A stretch of 40,601 nucleotides of DNA from an uncultured Fibrobacter sp. (GCA_946402415.1 CAMIWK010000006.1:1-40601); one strand, 5' to 3'; positions 1 through 10,558 are shown, counted from the stretch's first letter. Program-made: numbers and translations. Notes: a model not told the origin generated them from the sequence alone.

Positions 1-453
1 TTGGAATTCCACCACCTGATCGACTGCAAGGCCTACGCCTACATGTGGAAGAACCATCCCCTTGCAAACCGCAAGCATGTGAACCTGAACGACCTTTCAA
101 ATTACCCCTGCCTCTCCTTTGAGCAGAGCGAAAGCGGTACCTACTACTTCGCCGAAGAAATCTTGAGTACAAACGAGTACCACCGTACCATCAAGGCCAA
201 TGACCGCGCCACTATGCTGAACCTGATGGTGGGCCTGAACGGCTACACTCTCTGCTCGGGAATCATCAGCGAAGAAATCAACGGCTCCGACTACGTGGCG
301 GTACCCTTTAAGGACAGCAAGGGCAAAGATGACCGCACTATGGAAATCGGCTACATTGTCAAGAAGAACTTCAACACCTCCCCCATCTGCCAGACCTACA
401 TCCAGGAAATGAAGGATTACCTGGCGAACTACACTCCCTCCCGTCGGTCGTAG
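1..453 (+). CDS. LysR-type regulator substrate-binding domain, C-terminal fragment (5' end outside window)
   Basis: Open from base 1; the sequence ([24 protein letters not shown]...[11 protein letters not shown]) resembles a LysR effector-binding domain. Confidence 0.6.
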   Translation: MEFHHLIDCKAYAYMWKNHPLANRKHVNLNDLSNYPCLSFEQSESGTYYFAEEILSTNEYHRTIKANDRATMLNLMVGLNGYTLCSGIISEEINGSDYVAVPFKDSKGKDDRTMEIGYIVKKNFNTSPICQTYIQEMKDYLANYTPSRRS

Positions 454-486
454 CCTGGATTTTTATATATTTGAGCCACGCCAACG

Positions 487-569
<83 letters not shown>

Positions 570-591
570 TTATTGGCTTTTTAGGACGCCT

Positions 592-1017
592 ATGATTGAA
601 TTTTACCCGAACAGCATTTACTACCCCCGCGAGGCGGTAGAGGAAAAACTCGCCAAAGGCGAACTGAAAGAGACCGAAAGCCATCTGCTTTCTTGGACAG
701 AACGCCACCGTGGAGAAATCTGGGACTGCGCCCGTGACGATTCCGACTCCCCCACCGATGAAATTCTGCTGGACAACCTGCGGGCCCTGCTCCTGTGCAA
801 GGGATCCTTGCAGCCTGCCGCCGATATGGCCGCCGTCATCAGGGAAGTCTCCAAGGAAATCTGGTACCAGAACGAAAAAGACAAAAAATCTCCGGACGAG
901 ATTGCCACCGAATGGTGGGGCAAGTACCTTACCAAGTGGCGCGAGGCTCGTATGTTCGAGGCCTTTATTCTTATAGAGAAAAAGGCCGACCAGCTGCTGG
1001 CCATTCTAAAGACGTAG
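592..1017 (+). CDS. hypothetical protein ([20 protein letters not shown]...)
   Basis: ORF starting at ATG 592, just after the tRNA; the longer track start at 529 lies inside the tRNA. Confidence 0.6.
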   Translation: MIEFYPNSIYYPREAVEEKLAKGELKETESHLLSWTERHRGEIWDCARDDSDSPTDEILLDNLRALLLCKGSLQPAADMAAVIREVSKEIWYQNEKDKKSPDEIATEWWGKYLTKWREARMFEAFILIEKKADQLLAILKT

Positions 1018-1025
1018 TCCACTTC

Positions 1026-1529
1026 TTATTTAGTGTATTTCGCTTTCCAGCGGAGGGGTATCCAGAAATCGGTTACCCCGTTTTCGCTTTTCTTGTAGCG
1101 CCAGAAATATTCGATATGTTCCTTGAGCTTCTGCTCGAAAGCTTCATCATCGGCATCCGAAAAGAGAATTTCCTTGCAGGTGAAGATGCCCAGAGAATCT
1201 ACTACCAGATGCAGCCCCAGACGGATATCTTCGGCACCCTTCTTCTTGAAGTGTTCCTGCCCAAGCCAATGGAGACCAGCAGCACGACCCTGAATGTATT
1301 TTTCCAGGGCCTCTACATCACGATCCGCCGAATTGTCCAGCACGTAGATGTCATCCAGGTTCGGCATGTCCATACGGCCCGTAAAGGGTCTGGACTTTTC
1401 CTGTTTAATGATTGTCGGCTCCGGTTCATGTGATAAGGGGGCCTTATAGGGCTGGACCTGCCAGATGAAATTCAACAAGCCCAGGAACACGAGAAATAGG
1501 ACAATCAGAGGAAAATTCTGTTTCATCAT
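1026..1529 (-). CDS. hypothetical protein with N-terminal membrane anchor
   Basis: ORF just downstream of recJ; N-terminal hydrophobic stretch MMKQNFPLIVLFLVFLGLLNFIW. Confidence 0.65.
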   Translation of the reverse strand: MMKQNFPLIVLFLVFLGLLNFIWQVQPYKAPLSHEPEPTIIKQEKSRPFTGRMDMPNLDDIYVLDNSADRDVEALEKYIQGRAAGLHWLGQEHFKKKGAEDIRLGLHLVVDSLGIFTCKEILFSDADDEAFEQKLKEHIEYFWRYKKSENGVTDFWIPLRWKAKYTK

Positions 1530-1535
1530 GACCGC

Positions 1536-3233
1536 CTACTCGATAGACTTGATACACAGCTGCAGGGAACGCCTACCGTTATAGTAGTTCCAGGTCGGCT
1601 CAAAGACGATAGACACGCGGTGGGTCTTGCCGATAAGAGCCTTGCACTTGCGGAGTCCGAAACCGATGGCCGAGAAAGTGGGGCTCCCCGCCTGGGAAAC
1701 TTCCATCTGCAGGTGCCCGCCACGCAGTTCTCGCACACGATGGACCTTCACGTTTTCGGCCCGGAATACCGGATACGGGAAGTTCCCGCTGAATGGTTCC
1801 ATCTTGTCGAAAAAATCCAGCACGGTGGCACCAGTCTTTTTGGTAGGATCCACTAAAAGTTCACCAAGGGCCACCTGGATATCGTAATTTTGGCCACCGG
1901 CTTCACGGGTCTCTTCTCCCGTATAGCCCTGTTCCTTGGCCGACACGAGAATCCGTCCCTGGAGTTCCTGGATTTTTCCTGCAGGTAACGAGAATCCGGC
2001 AGCGTTGGCGTGGCCACCCCAGCGATCGAAAAGGTCTCTTGATTCAAAAAGAGCCTTGTGCCAGTTAAATCCAGGTACCGCACGGGCACTGGCATGGGCC
2101 ATCCCTTCCATTACCGAAAGCACTGCCGTGGGGCGGTTGAATTCCTGGGCCAGTTTTGCGGACACAATCCCGATAACGCCGACATGCCAATTCTCGCCAG
2201 ACACCAGAAGTACCGGCGGGATGTTTTCACCGTAAATATTCTGGACCTGCTCCATGGCCATATCGGTAATCTCCGCCTCTTTTTGCTTGCGGCGGGCATT
2301 CCAGTCCTTCAGTTCCGAAAGAAGCGTCGGGGCATCATCCTTGTTCTCGCACAGCAAAAGCTTTAGCGCCGGGTCGGGCTTTTCCATACGGCCAGGCGCA
2401 TTCAGCAGGGGCGCAAACTTGTACATCACATCGATGCCACCCACAAGGCTTCCTGGCTTCTGGAGGGAATTGTACAGCGCCTGAAGGCCAGGCCATTCGC
2501 TGTTCTGTAGGCGCTTCAGGCCAGCCTTAGTAAAGGCCCTGTTCTCGGGAGTCATTCCCACAAGGTCGGCCAGCGTACCAAGGGCCACCAGGTCCAGGAA
2601 CTTTTCAGGAACTGGCTTACCCAACTTCTCATAAAGAGCACAGATGAACTTGTAGGAAACCCCTACGCCGCACAGTTCCGGATTAGGGTAGGTATCCCCT
2701 TCTTGATGGGGGTCCAGCAGCACATCGCACGGAGGCAGGCCGTCACCAGAAGGCTGGTGGTGGTCTATCACCATCAATGCCATTCCAAGTTCCTTGGCGT
2801 GAGCAATTTCGGCATTGGCGGTAATTCCCGTATCCACCGTAATCACGTTTCGGGCTCCAGCCTGGAACATTTCATCTACAGCCGAAAGGGAGAGCCCGTA
2901 GCCATCGCCAAAACGGTTCGGGAGTCGCCATTCCGATTCTATCCCGACCTCTTGCAAGCCACGGGTCAAGAGGGTGACCGAAGTCATTCCGTCCAAGTCG
3001 TAGTCACCAAAAATAAAGACTTTTTCTTTGCGGTCACGGACACTTAGAATCCATTGGAGAGCCCGGTCCATACCCAGCATCAGCGACGGCGAAAGTACAT
3101 CATCTGCGCTTCCGGCCATAAGTTTCTGCACCTCGCCTACGGACTTGATTCCCCGAGACACCAGGAACCGCGCCACCAGATGCGGGATACCCAGCTCCAT
3201 AGAAAGCGTCGATGCCACCAAGTCTTCCATCAC
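1536..3233 (-). CDS. recJ: single-stranded-DNA-specific exonuclease RecJ
   Basis: DHH motifs (FGDYDLDGMTSVTLL, VIDHHQP) and the GGHANAAGFSL DHHA1 motif. Confidence 0.95.
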   Translation of the reverse strand: MMEDLVASTLSMELGIPHLVARFLVSRGIKSVGEVQKLMAGSADDVLSPSLMLGMDRALQWILSVRDRKEKVFIFGDYDLDGMTSVTLLTRGLQEVGIESEWRLPNRFGDGYGLSLSAVDEMFQAGARNVITVDTGITANAEIAHAKELGMALMVIDHHQPSGDGLPPCDVLLDPHQEGDTYPNPELCGVGVSYKFICALYEKLGKPVPEKFLDLVALGTLADLVGMTPENRAFTKAGLKRLQNSEWPGLQALYNSLQKPGSLVGGIDVMYKFAPLLNAPGRMEKPDPALKLLLCENKDDAPTLLSELKDWNARRKQKEAEITDMAMEQVQNIYGENIPPVLLVSGENWHVGVIGIVSAKLAQEFNRPTAVLSVMEGMAHASARAVPGFNWHKALFESRDLFDRWGGHANAAGFSLPAGKIQELQGRILVSAKEQGYTGEETREAGGQNYDIQVALGELLVDPTKKTGATVLDFFDKMEPFSGNFPYPVFRAENVKVHRVRELRGGHLQMEVSQAGSPTFSAIGFGLRKCKALIGKTHRVSIVFEPTWNYYNGRRSLQLCIKSIE

Positions 3234-4354
3234 TTGTATCCTTCAAACAGCTTGATGGCAAGAGACTGGAGGCACATGGCCTCCGAGGACCTGCGGGTGG
3301 CAATGCGGGACATAGTTTCCTGCACGTCTTTCAAGGCTTTTTCCAAAGCATCTACGGTCACCCTCGGGAAGTTATCCAGGTGGACTCGGCCTGTGGTCTC
3401 GGGAATTCGCAAAGGCGCTCCCGACTTTTCGCGCAACAGGTCCGAAATCAGAAATCCCAGCACGTCCAGAAAACGATTCGCCTCCAGAGGGTCTTCAAAG
3501 TCAGCCTCCTTCAGGGCGGCAAAAAGTTCGCCGTATTCGGACCGGAGGCTCATCAGAAGGAAATCTACCGCCATGGCACACCAGCGGGCGCCATGTTCTA
3601 CATAGTAGAGTGCCTTACCAGGAGAACCTACCGCAAGTCCCACCACATCATCGGAGACGCCATCCTCATCGGCATCTTCACCAAGCATCCGGAGGGTTTC
3701 TTCGCGGACTTCCTTGTCTGATAAGGGCAACAGATGCAGTGCCAGACAGCGAGAACGGATGGTCGGCAAAAGCTTTTCGCGGGAACTTGTGGTCAAAATA
3801 AAGTAAGTATCCGGGGGAACCTCTTCTAGGGTCTTCAAGAAGGCATTTGCCGCAGAATCATTCATACGGTCGGCTTCGGCCACAATAATTACGCGAACCC
3901 TGTCCCCCTTCAAGGCGAAGGCTCCCGTCATAGAACGGATCAGTTCCACCGAGATTTCGGCGGCAGCATTAAAAATGTCGATGCGATAGGGGTTCTTGAA
4001 AATTTCGGAGATATAGGCCAGCTTGTAATCCTGAACCGTCTTGGCGGTACTGCCGGCAGAAACGTCGGCAGCACTGCGGGCGTGGGCCTCCTTAGATTCC
4101 ATAGGCACTACCCAACTGTCGGTAACTCCCGCATCCATAGCGAGCTTACAGCCAAAGCACTTTCCGCAAGGGCGCATCTCCTTGTTCTCGCACTGCAGAG
4201 CTTTGGAAAGCTCCATAGCCAAGGCCTTCTTGCCGATTCCCGCAGGCCCGTCAATCAGGATAGCCTGAGGGAAACGGTTCTCCCGCAGAGCCGACATAAG
4301 CCGAATCCGCTGGCGCTCCTGAGAGACTGGACCTTTTAGCCTATACTCTATCAT
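3230..4354 (-). CDS. holB: DNA polymerase III delta' subunit-like clamp-loader ATPase
   Basis: GPAGIGKKALAMELSKAL, Zn-module CGKCFGC, FLKTLEEVPPDTYFILTTSSREKLLPTIRSRC. ATG at 4354 overlaps the upstream TGA (ATGA). Confidence 0.88.
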   Translation of the reverse strand: MIEYRLKGPVSQERQRIRLMSALRENRFPQAILIDGPAGIGKKALAMELSKALQCENKEMRPCGKCFGCKLAMDAGVTDSWVVPMESKEAHARSAADVSAGSTAKTVQDYKLAYISEIFKNPYRIDIFNAAAEISVELIRSMTGAFALKGDRVRVIIVAEADRMNDSAANAFLKTLEEVPPDTYFILTTSSREKLLPTIRSRCLALHLLPLSDKEVREETLRMLGEDADEDGVSDDVVGLAVGSPGKALYYVEHGARWCAMAVDFLLMSLRSEYGELFAALKEADFEDPLEANRFLDVLGFLISDLLREKSGAPLRIPETTGRVHLDNFPRVTVDALEKALKDVQETMSRIATRRSSEAMCLQSLAIKLFEGYK

Positions 4355-5592
4355 TTCTGCTTCAACCACTCTAGGGGATCCACGGTCTGGGTCCCTTCGC
4401 TAACTTGGAAATACAATTTAATTCCATTTAGAGAGGCGATATCCCCTACTTCACCTATTTCTTCGCATTTCTGTACCACTTTGCCTTCCTGAACACGAAT
4501 AGAACGGAGGTGTCCGTAAACAGAATAGGTGCCGCCCTCGTGTTCGATAATCACGGAAGGTCCACGTCCGTCGATTTCGGAAACCATCACCACAGTACCG
4601 GGAGCCGCAGCCTTCACCATCTTGCCCCGCTTACCGCGGATTTCTATACCCAGGTTCCGGGTCGCGATATGGAGCACCGGATGTTCCTGCAAGCCGTAGC
4701 GGCTGATGACTTCGCCTTCCAGCGGCATGCACTTGGGGCCCTTGAGGCTCATCGTAACCGTGGGCTTCGGTTTCTCGACGACCTTCTCCTTCTCTTTTTT
4801 CTTCTTCTTTTCTTTTTCCCTTTTCTTGCGCTCCGCCTCGGCCTTCTTGGCGGCTTCCTGTTCCTTCTTGCGCTTTTCCTCTAACTTCTTGATAAGGGCA
4901 AGCATAGTCTTCTGGTTACGCTCGAATTCTTCCAAAGCCCGGCGTTGCATAGCCTTGTCGTGCTTTAGGGAAACAAGCATTTTTTCTTGACCACTCATCT
5001 GAGTCACAAGGCCTTTTTCCTCGGCACTTTTCTTGTGACGCAACTGGGATAGTTCCTGAAGATGCTCAACCTCTTGTTTCTTCTTCTCATCGCGTTCCCG
5101 CATAAGCCGGAGCAAGGTGTTCACCTGTTCCTGATCCTGGTAAAGCAAGTGGTGGACCCAGTAGACCTGACGTTCGGGATTGCCTTTCTGCGTTAAAAGT
5201 CCATAAAGGACTTCGGCCTCGCTGCTGCGGCCCTTCTCGTACAGCGTACGGATTCGCTTACGCATGATTTCTTTCCGTTCCCTAATCTGCCTATCCAGAG
5301 AATCCAGGTCCTTTGAAAGTTGCCGCACCGCACCCTGAACCAGAATCTCGCTTTTGGAAAGCTCCTGAATGTAGGTCCTGGTCTGGTTAAGGTTCTGGTC
5401 CAGAAGGGAGATGGTATTGAGAACACCCTTCTCCTCGGTTTCCAAAAGAGCCAGTTCCTTGCGCTTCTTGGCCAGATCCGTTTCCAACTTCTTAAGGGCG
5501 GTCCGCTGTTCCTTGATTTGGGCATCGGTCTTCTTTGGGGCTGCAAAGGTAAGCCCTACCAAAAGACACAAGATGATGGAAAGAATCCGCAT
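4351..5592 (-). CDS. EnvC-like murein hydrolase activator (coiled coil + M23/LytM domain)
   Basis: Signal peptide, long K/E coiled coil, C-terminal LytM fold (VIIEHEGGTYSVYGHL); directly downstream of ftsX. Confidence 0.85.
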   Translation of the reverse strand: MRILSIILCLLVGLTFAAPKKTDAQIKEQRTALKKLETDLAKKRKELALLETEEKGVLNTISLLDQNLNQTRTYIQELSKSEILVQGAVRQLSKDLDSLDRQIRERKEIMRKRIRTLYEKGRSSEAEVLYGLLTQKGNPERQVYWVHHLLYQDQEQVNTLLRLMRERDEKKKQEVEHLQELSQLRHKKSAEEKGLVTQMSGQEKMLVSLKHDKAMQRRALEEFERNQKTMLALIKKLEEKRKKEQEAAKKAEAERKKREKEKKKKKEKEKVVEKPKPTVTMSLKGPKCMPLEGEVISRYGLQEHPVLHIATRNLGIEIRGKRGKMVKAAAPGTVVMVSEIDGRGPSVIIEHEGGTYSVYGHLRSIRVQEGKVVQKCEEIGEVGDIASLNGIKLYFQVSEGTQTVDPLEWLKQK

Positions 5593-5593
5593 C

Positions 5594-6517
5594 TTATTCC
5601 TGCTCGAAATTCTTCACCGTCAGAAACCTACGGACTGTCCTATAACTGAAATACGCCGAAAGGAGCGTTACCAGCAGGACCACTCCCGCAAGCATAAGTC
5701 CAAGTCCGCCCCGATTGGAAGCGACAATGGGAATCGCCTCTCCCACCGCATTCACGAGAATTGCCATAAGAGAAACCGCAAGGCCGCTCCCCACAAGCCC
5801 AAGGATCAAGCCCTCCAGTACAAAGGGAAATTCGATAAAGAAGGGGCTACCGCCGGTATACTTCATGTTTTCCACCAGCAACTGTCTGGAGAACAAGGAA
5901 AGCCGCACAGAATTACAGATAATCAGGGAGAGGGTTGCAAGCAGGAGAACGCTCAGGCAAAGAGGCCAGAACACCATCTTGAATTTCCACTTGGCGATTC
6001 GCTCAGACCACTCCAGAGGAGCCTGGACTTCTTCGAAGTATCCCTTACGGAGGATTTCCGTACGGGCTTCCATCAGATCCACCGGATTATAGGCATCTTC
6101 CTTCAGCTTAATCCGGAAAAACGGCGGCAGGGGATTCCCTTCCACCAAATCCAGCATTTCTCCCGAAAAGTGCCTGCGGAAATCCGCCAGAGCAGAATCG
6201 GCACTCACGTACTCTACAGAGGCAACCCGCTTGGTATGGAGAAGGTTTTCGGAAATGGCCTTGATGGAATCGGGCGCCACCACCTTGGGCAAGAACGCCT
6301 CCACCGTATAAAGGGCCTTTTCTGCCGAAAGAAGCTTTACCACGCCGCCGAAAGCGGTCAAGGATCCGGCAAGCAGAACGGAACAAAGAAAGATGGTCAC
6401 CAGGGACGGGAGAACCACAGTACGGTGTTGCTTCAGCCCCCTAAAAGATTCAGAAATTAAGTAGCCTAATTGTCCTAGCACCCTTGGAATATAATTAAAT
6501 TTGCTAGAGTTTATCAC
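5594..6517 (-). CDS. ftsX: FtsX-like cell-division permease
   Basis: Topology and FtsX-type extracellular domain; adjacent to an EnvC-like gene. An alternative in-frame GTG start at 6481 sits 6 nt after a TATATT. Confidence 0.85.
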   Translation of the reverse strand: MINSSKFNYIPRVLGQLGYLISESFRGLKQHRTVVLPSLVTIFLCSVLLAGSLTAFGGVVKLLSAEKALYTVEAFLPKVVAPDSIKAISENLLHTKRVASVEYVSADSALADFRRHFSGEMLDLVEGNPLPPFFRIKLKEDAYNPVDLMEARTEILRKGYFEEVQAPLEWSERIAKWKFKMVFWPLCLSVLLLATLSLIICNSVRLSLFSRQLLVENMKYTGGSPFFIEFPFVLEGLILGLVGSGLAVSLMAILVNAVGEAIPIVASNRGGLGLMLAGVVLLVTLLSAYFSYRTVRRFLTVKNFEQE

Positions 6518-6526
6518 GGTACTGCT

Positions 6527-7528
6527 ATGAATAATATCGGATTAAAGATAATGGCCTTCCTGTTCGGAATCGCCCTCTGGTTTTTTGTCATGTCCACACA
6601 GGATTTTCAAATCACCATGGATGTTCCCGTCAAGCTGGTCAGGTTGCCGGAACTCTTGGCAGTCGCCTCCAAGCCTCCCCACACCTTGCCAATCACCGTC
6701 AGGGGCCCGGCCTTCGACCTTATCCGTATGCGCTGGAACTATATGAACAAGGACTCCAACGCCGTCTCCATCGTTATCGACTTGCAGGGGGCGGAACTAG
6801 GGGCTACGCGCAAACATCTGGATGCAAAGAATTTCTCGGCACCGAGCTTTCCCAACGTGAAATTCGTGGAGCCTTCCAACCAACTCCTGTTCCTGGACCT
6901 GGAACTGGATACCCGCATCGAACGAAACATTCCCGTCAAGTCCAACGTGACCTTCGACCCGGCACCAGGCTACATTATGACGGACGTTCCCAAGATTACG
7001 CCAGAACAGATTCGCGTATCCGGCGCGAGGGATGCCCTGACCCGCATCTTCGAGATTCCTACCGACTCCGTACGGTTTGACAGCCTGACCGCCAACGACA
7101 ATTTCAAGGTCAAGCTGAATCTGGAAACCTTCCCCGCTTACGTGACGCCTAGCGATTCCAGCGTCATTATGAACATCGATATACAGAAGCTCGAAAGCAA
7201 GACCTTTAGGAATATTCCCGTACAGCTCATCGGGCAGTACAACAAGGATGAAGCGAAACTTTCTCCCGATACAATCTCTGTCAAGATTACCGGAGGCCAG
7301 AACGTCCTGGATTCCATCAATCCACACAACTTGCAGCTCTTCGTAGAAATCAACCGTTTCGCCATCGAAGATGTGGACAGCCTGCCCCCTACAGTCAAGA
7401 TGGACCTGCCTTCTACCGTAAATCGCGAAATGTCCATCAAGGGTTACGAGCTGATTCCGGACAAGGTTAAACTTATCCGTATGGAAGTGGAAAGCGCTCC
7501 CGTAGATTCTCTAGGAGAAGAGGAATAA
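6527..7528 (+). CDS. YbbR/CdaR-like repeat protein
   Basis: N-terminal TM (NIGLKIMAFLFGIALWFFV) followed by YbbR-like repeats (RNIPVKSNVTFDPAPGYI..., RNIPVQLIGQY...). Confidence 0.8.
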   Translation: MNNIGLKIMAFLFGIALWFFVMSTQDFQITMDVPVKLVRLPELLAVASKPPHTLPITVRGPAFDLIRMRWNYMNKDSNAVSIVIDLQGAELGATRKHLDAKNFSAPSFPNVKFVEPSNQLLFLDLELDTRIERNIPVKSNVTFDPAPGYIMTDVPKITPEQIRVSGARDALTRIFEIPTDSVRFDSLTANDNFKVKLNLETFPAYVTPSDSSVIMNIDIQKLESKTFRNIPVQLIGQYNKDEAKLSPDTISVKITGGQNVLDSINPHNLQLFVEINRFAIEDVDSLPPTVKMDLPSTVNREMSIKGYELIPDKVKLIRMEVESAPVDSLGEEE

Positions 7529-8535
7529 TGCTCTGGCTCGGCATCGAATCCAGCTGCGATGAAACAGCCTGCGCCGTTCTGCAAGATGAGCCCCTGAAGG
7601 TACTTTCCAACCCCCTTTACAGCCAGATCGATGAGCACGCCCTTTATGGAGGCGTAGTTCCAGAAATTGCCGCAAGGGCACACCTGCAAAAGATTGCCCC
7701 CATCGCCGAAGCCGCCGTCAAGGTAGCCGGAATCAAGCTTACCGACATCGACGCCATCGCCTACACCACAGGGCCTGGGCTCATGGGACCGCTACTCGTA
7801 GGAGCCAGTTTTGCCAAGGGGCTAGCGCGAGACCTGCAGATTCCCGCCTATGGCATGAACCACCTGGAAGGGCACCTTGCAGCGGCATGGCTTTCTAACC
7901 CCGATATCGAACCGCCCTTTTTGACGCTGACCGTTTCCGGAGGCCATACGGAACTGGTGCTGGAAGAACCCGGCTTCAAGTACACCAGCATTGGCCGCAC
8001 CCGTGACGACGCCGCAGGCGAAGCTTTTGACAAGTGCGGCAAGCTCATCGGCCTAAAATATCCGGCTGGGGCCACCATCAGCAGGCTCGGAAAAGACGGC
8101 AACCGAAAATTCATCGAGTTTCCGCGGGCGCTGAACACCCATGGCAACTGCGAATTTTCTTTTAGCGGGCTCAAGACCGCCGTACTACGCTATACCGAAA
8201 CCCACGACCCAGAATACATCCAGAAAAATCTGGGAGATATCTGCGCCTCTCTTGAAGACGCCATCGTGGATAGCCTTGTCACCAAGACCATCAATGCCCT
8301 CAAGAAAACAAAAATGAAGACACTGGTGATGGGTGGCGGCGTAAGCGCCAACGCCTGGCTCCGCACAAGATTGCAGGATTACTGTGACAAGCATGGAATC
8401 CGTTTCTGCATCCCGGACCGTAGCCTCAGTACCGATAATGGCGCCATGATTGCCGCCGCGGCCATCCGCAGGCAAAAGCAGGGCATGCTTACATCCATCG
8501 ACACCGTAAAGCCCTGGATGCCGCTGGCTATCTAA
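7528..8535 (+). CDS. tsaD: tRNA N6-adenosine threonylcarbamoyltransferase TsaD
   Basis: LGIESSCDETACAV, MNHLEGHLAAAW, LTVSGGHTELV, GGGVSANAWLR motifs. Confidence 0.97.
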   Translation: MLWLGIESSCDETACAVLQDEPLKVLSNPLYSQIDEHALYGGVVPEIAARAHLQKIAPIAEAAVKVAGIKLTDIDAIAYTTGPGLMGPLLVGASFAKGLARDLQIPAYGMNHLEGHLAAAWLSNPDIEPPFLTLTVSGGHTELVLEEPGFKYTSIGRTRDDAAGEAFDKCGKLIGLKYPAGATISRLGKDGNRKFIEFPRALNTHGNCEFSFSGLKTAVLRYTETHDPEYIQKNLGDICASLEDAIVDSLVTKTINALKKTKMKTLVMGGGVSANAWLRTRLQDYCDKHGIRFCIPDRSLSTDNGAMIAAAAIRRQKQGMLTSIDTVKPWMPLAI

Positions 8536-8543
8536 CCTTTGTC

Positions 8544-8564
8544 ATGCCCGGCTCGACCGGGCAT
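8544..8564. repeat. palindromic element ATGCCCGG-CTCGA-CCGGGCAT
   Basis: Perfect 8-bp stem with 5-nt loop, between tsaD and deaD; same pattern as 28565-28585. Confidence 0.65.
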
Positions 8565-8752
8565 CTCTTTCAGCGGAAATTTAAACTTGCCGAACAATAC
8601 GCAACCAGGTGCTCCCGGGTCGCATTCCTTCTTTCGCTTGTCGCAAAAGGTGTTCCGCAAATGCTTGCATTCGTAACTCACAAAAACAAAGCTAGAAAAC
8701 ACCCTTTGTTTTAAAGCCCCCAAATTCTATATTTTGAGAAAAAAGAGAATTT

Positions 8753-10540
8753 ATGGACCAGGAAATTACCTTTGAAGAACTGGGTCTTGCCCCGGAAATC
8801 CTCGATGCGGTCAAGGCCGCCGGTTATGAGACGCCCTCCCCCATCCAGGCAAAGGCCATTCCCGCCCTTCTCCAAGGCAAGAACCTCCTGGGTACAGCCC
8901 AGACAGGTACCGGCAAGACGGCGGCTTTTGCCCTGCCGCTCCTTTCCCGTATAGAATTCAACGCTCACGAAACATCTCTCCTGGTACTGACTCCCACACG
9001 TGAGCTTTCTATCCAGGTGGCCGAAGCTATCCAGCAGTACGCCATGAAGCTCCCGAAGGTTCACGTGGTTCCCGTCTACGGCGGGCAGGATATTTCCGTA
9101 CAGTTCAAGGCCCTAAAACGCAGCGCCAACGTCATCGTTGCAACGCCGGGTAGGCTTATCGACCATCTCAAGCGGGGCTCCATTACCCTGGACAAGGTCC
9201 AGGCCGTCGTTCTCGACGAAGCCGATGAAATGCTGGACATGGGATTCATGGAAGACGTAGAGACCATCCTGAGCGAGATTCCCGAAAATGCCCAGCGGGC
9301 TCTCTTCAGCGCCACCATGCCTAAGGAAGTCCTGGAAATCATCGACGAGCATCTGGGAGAATACAGCGAAGCCCGCATCGAAGGCAAGACCACCACGGTA
9401 GAAAACATCCGTCAGCGTTTTTTGCTGGTCAAGAGCCATGACAAGATGGAGGCCCTTGCCCGAGTCATCGAAGGCGAAGATTTTGACGGTATGCTCATAT
9501 TCGTGCGTACCAAGCAGGCTACCTCCGAAGTCTCGGAACGCCTGGAAGCCAGGGGCTTTAACGTGGCCCCCCTGAGTGGCGACCTGGCACAGACCCTAAG
9601 GGAACGAACCATCAACCGCCTGAAAATGGGCAAGCTGGATATCGTCGTAGCAACCGACGTAGCCGCCCGCGGAATCGATGTAGACCGCATTACCCACGTG
9701 GTAAACTACGACATACCCTACGACACGGAATCCTACGTGCACCGCATCGGGCGCACAGGACGTGCCGGCCGTAGCGGAAACGCCATCCTGTTTATCACCC
9801 CCAGGGAACGGCGCCTGCTCAAGACCATCGAGAAGGCTACCCGCCAGCCCATCGAGGCTATGTCGCTTCCCAGCGCCGAACAGATCAGCGCCAAGCGCAT
9901 CGCCAATTTCCAGAAGAAGATCCAAGACAAACTAACAAATACCGACCTTTCCAAGTTCCGCGAGATCTTTATGAAGATGACGGTGGAACTGGGCTCCGAC
10001 ATAGAAGAAGTAGCCGCCGCCGCCCTGTGCCTCGCACAAGAACGGGAGCCCATCTTCCCCAAGATGGAACAACTCTCCACCCCCAAAATCCGCGAACAAG
10101 GCGATAAGGACAATGGTGGCGAACGCAAGGAACGTAAGGAAGGCGCCAACGGCGTAGAAGAAGGCTACCTCCGCTATTACCTGGCGGTGGGCCGCAGGGA
10201 CCACGTCTCCCCTCGAGACATCGTAGGTGCCATCGCCGGCGAGGCAGACATCAGCAGCGCCATCATCGGGCGAATCAAGCTTTTCGACAAGTTCAGCACC
10301 GTGGAGCTTCCGGAAAATACTGACCAAGGCGTACTGGACATCCTTTCTGAAATGACCATCCGGGGTAACGACGCTAAATTCAGGCTTATGACCGATGACG
10401 CCCCGCCGCCGAAAGACCGCGGCTTCAAGGGCAAAAAGAAGTTCAGTAAGGAAAAGAAACCCTGGAGCAAGGAAAAGCCCTTCCGGGAAGCTCACGGTGA
10501 CAAGCCCTTCCGCAAGACCCGCCGCTTCGGCCGGCATTAG
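8753..10540 (+). CDS. deaD: DEAD-box ATP-dependent RNA helicase with C-terminal DbpA-type RNA-binding domain
   Basis: AQTGTGKT, VLDEADEML, SAT, HRIGRTGRAGR; C-terminal DbpA-like domain and basic tail. Confidence 0.95.
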   Translation: MDQEITFEELGLAPEILDAVKAAGYETPSPIQAKAIPALLQGKNLLGTAQTGTGKTAAFALPLLSRIEFNAHETSLLVLTPTRELSIQVAEAIQQYAMKLPKVHVVPVYGGQDISVQFKALKRSANVIVATPGRLIDHLKRGSITLDKVQAVVLDEADEMLDMGFMEDVETILSEIPENAQRALFSATMPKEVLEIIDEHLGEYSEARIEGKTTTVENIRQRFLLVKSHDKMEALARVIEGEDFDGMLIFVRTKQATSEVSERLEARGFNVAPLSGDLAQTLRERTINRLKMGKLDIVVATDVAARGIDVDRITHVVNYDIPYDTESYVHRIGRTGRAGRSGNAILFITPRERRLLKTIEKATRQPIEAMSLPSAEQISAKRIANFQKKIQDKLTNTDLSKFREIFMKMTVELGSDIEEVAAAALCLAQEREPIFPKMEQLSTPKIREQGDKDNGGERKERKEGANGVEEGYLRYYLAVGRRDHVSPRDIVGAIAGEADISSAIIGRIKLFDKFSTVELPENTDQGVLDILSEMTIRGNDAKFRLMTDDAPPPKDRGFKGKKKFSKEKKPWSKEKPFREAHGDKPFRKTRRFGRH

Positions 10541-10558
10541 ATTACCGCTCGCGCATTG

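Noticed and set aside
4790-4880. Lys/Glu-rich low-complexity stretch in the EnvC-like protein
   Set aside because: Ordinary for EnvC-type coiled coils.
5411-6460. 349-aa plus-strand ORF opposite envC/ftsX
   Set aside because: Antisense shadow of two well-supported genes; low-complexity basic composition.
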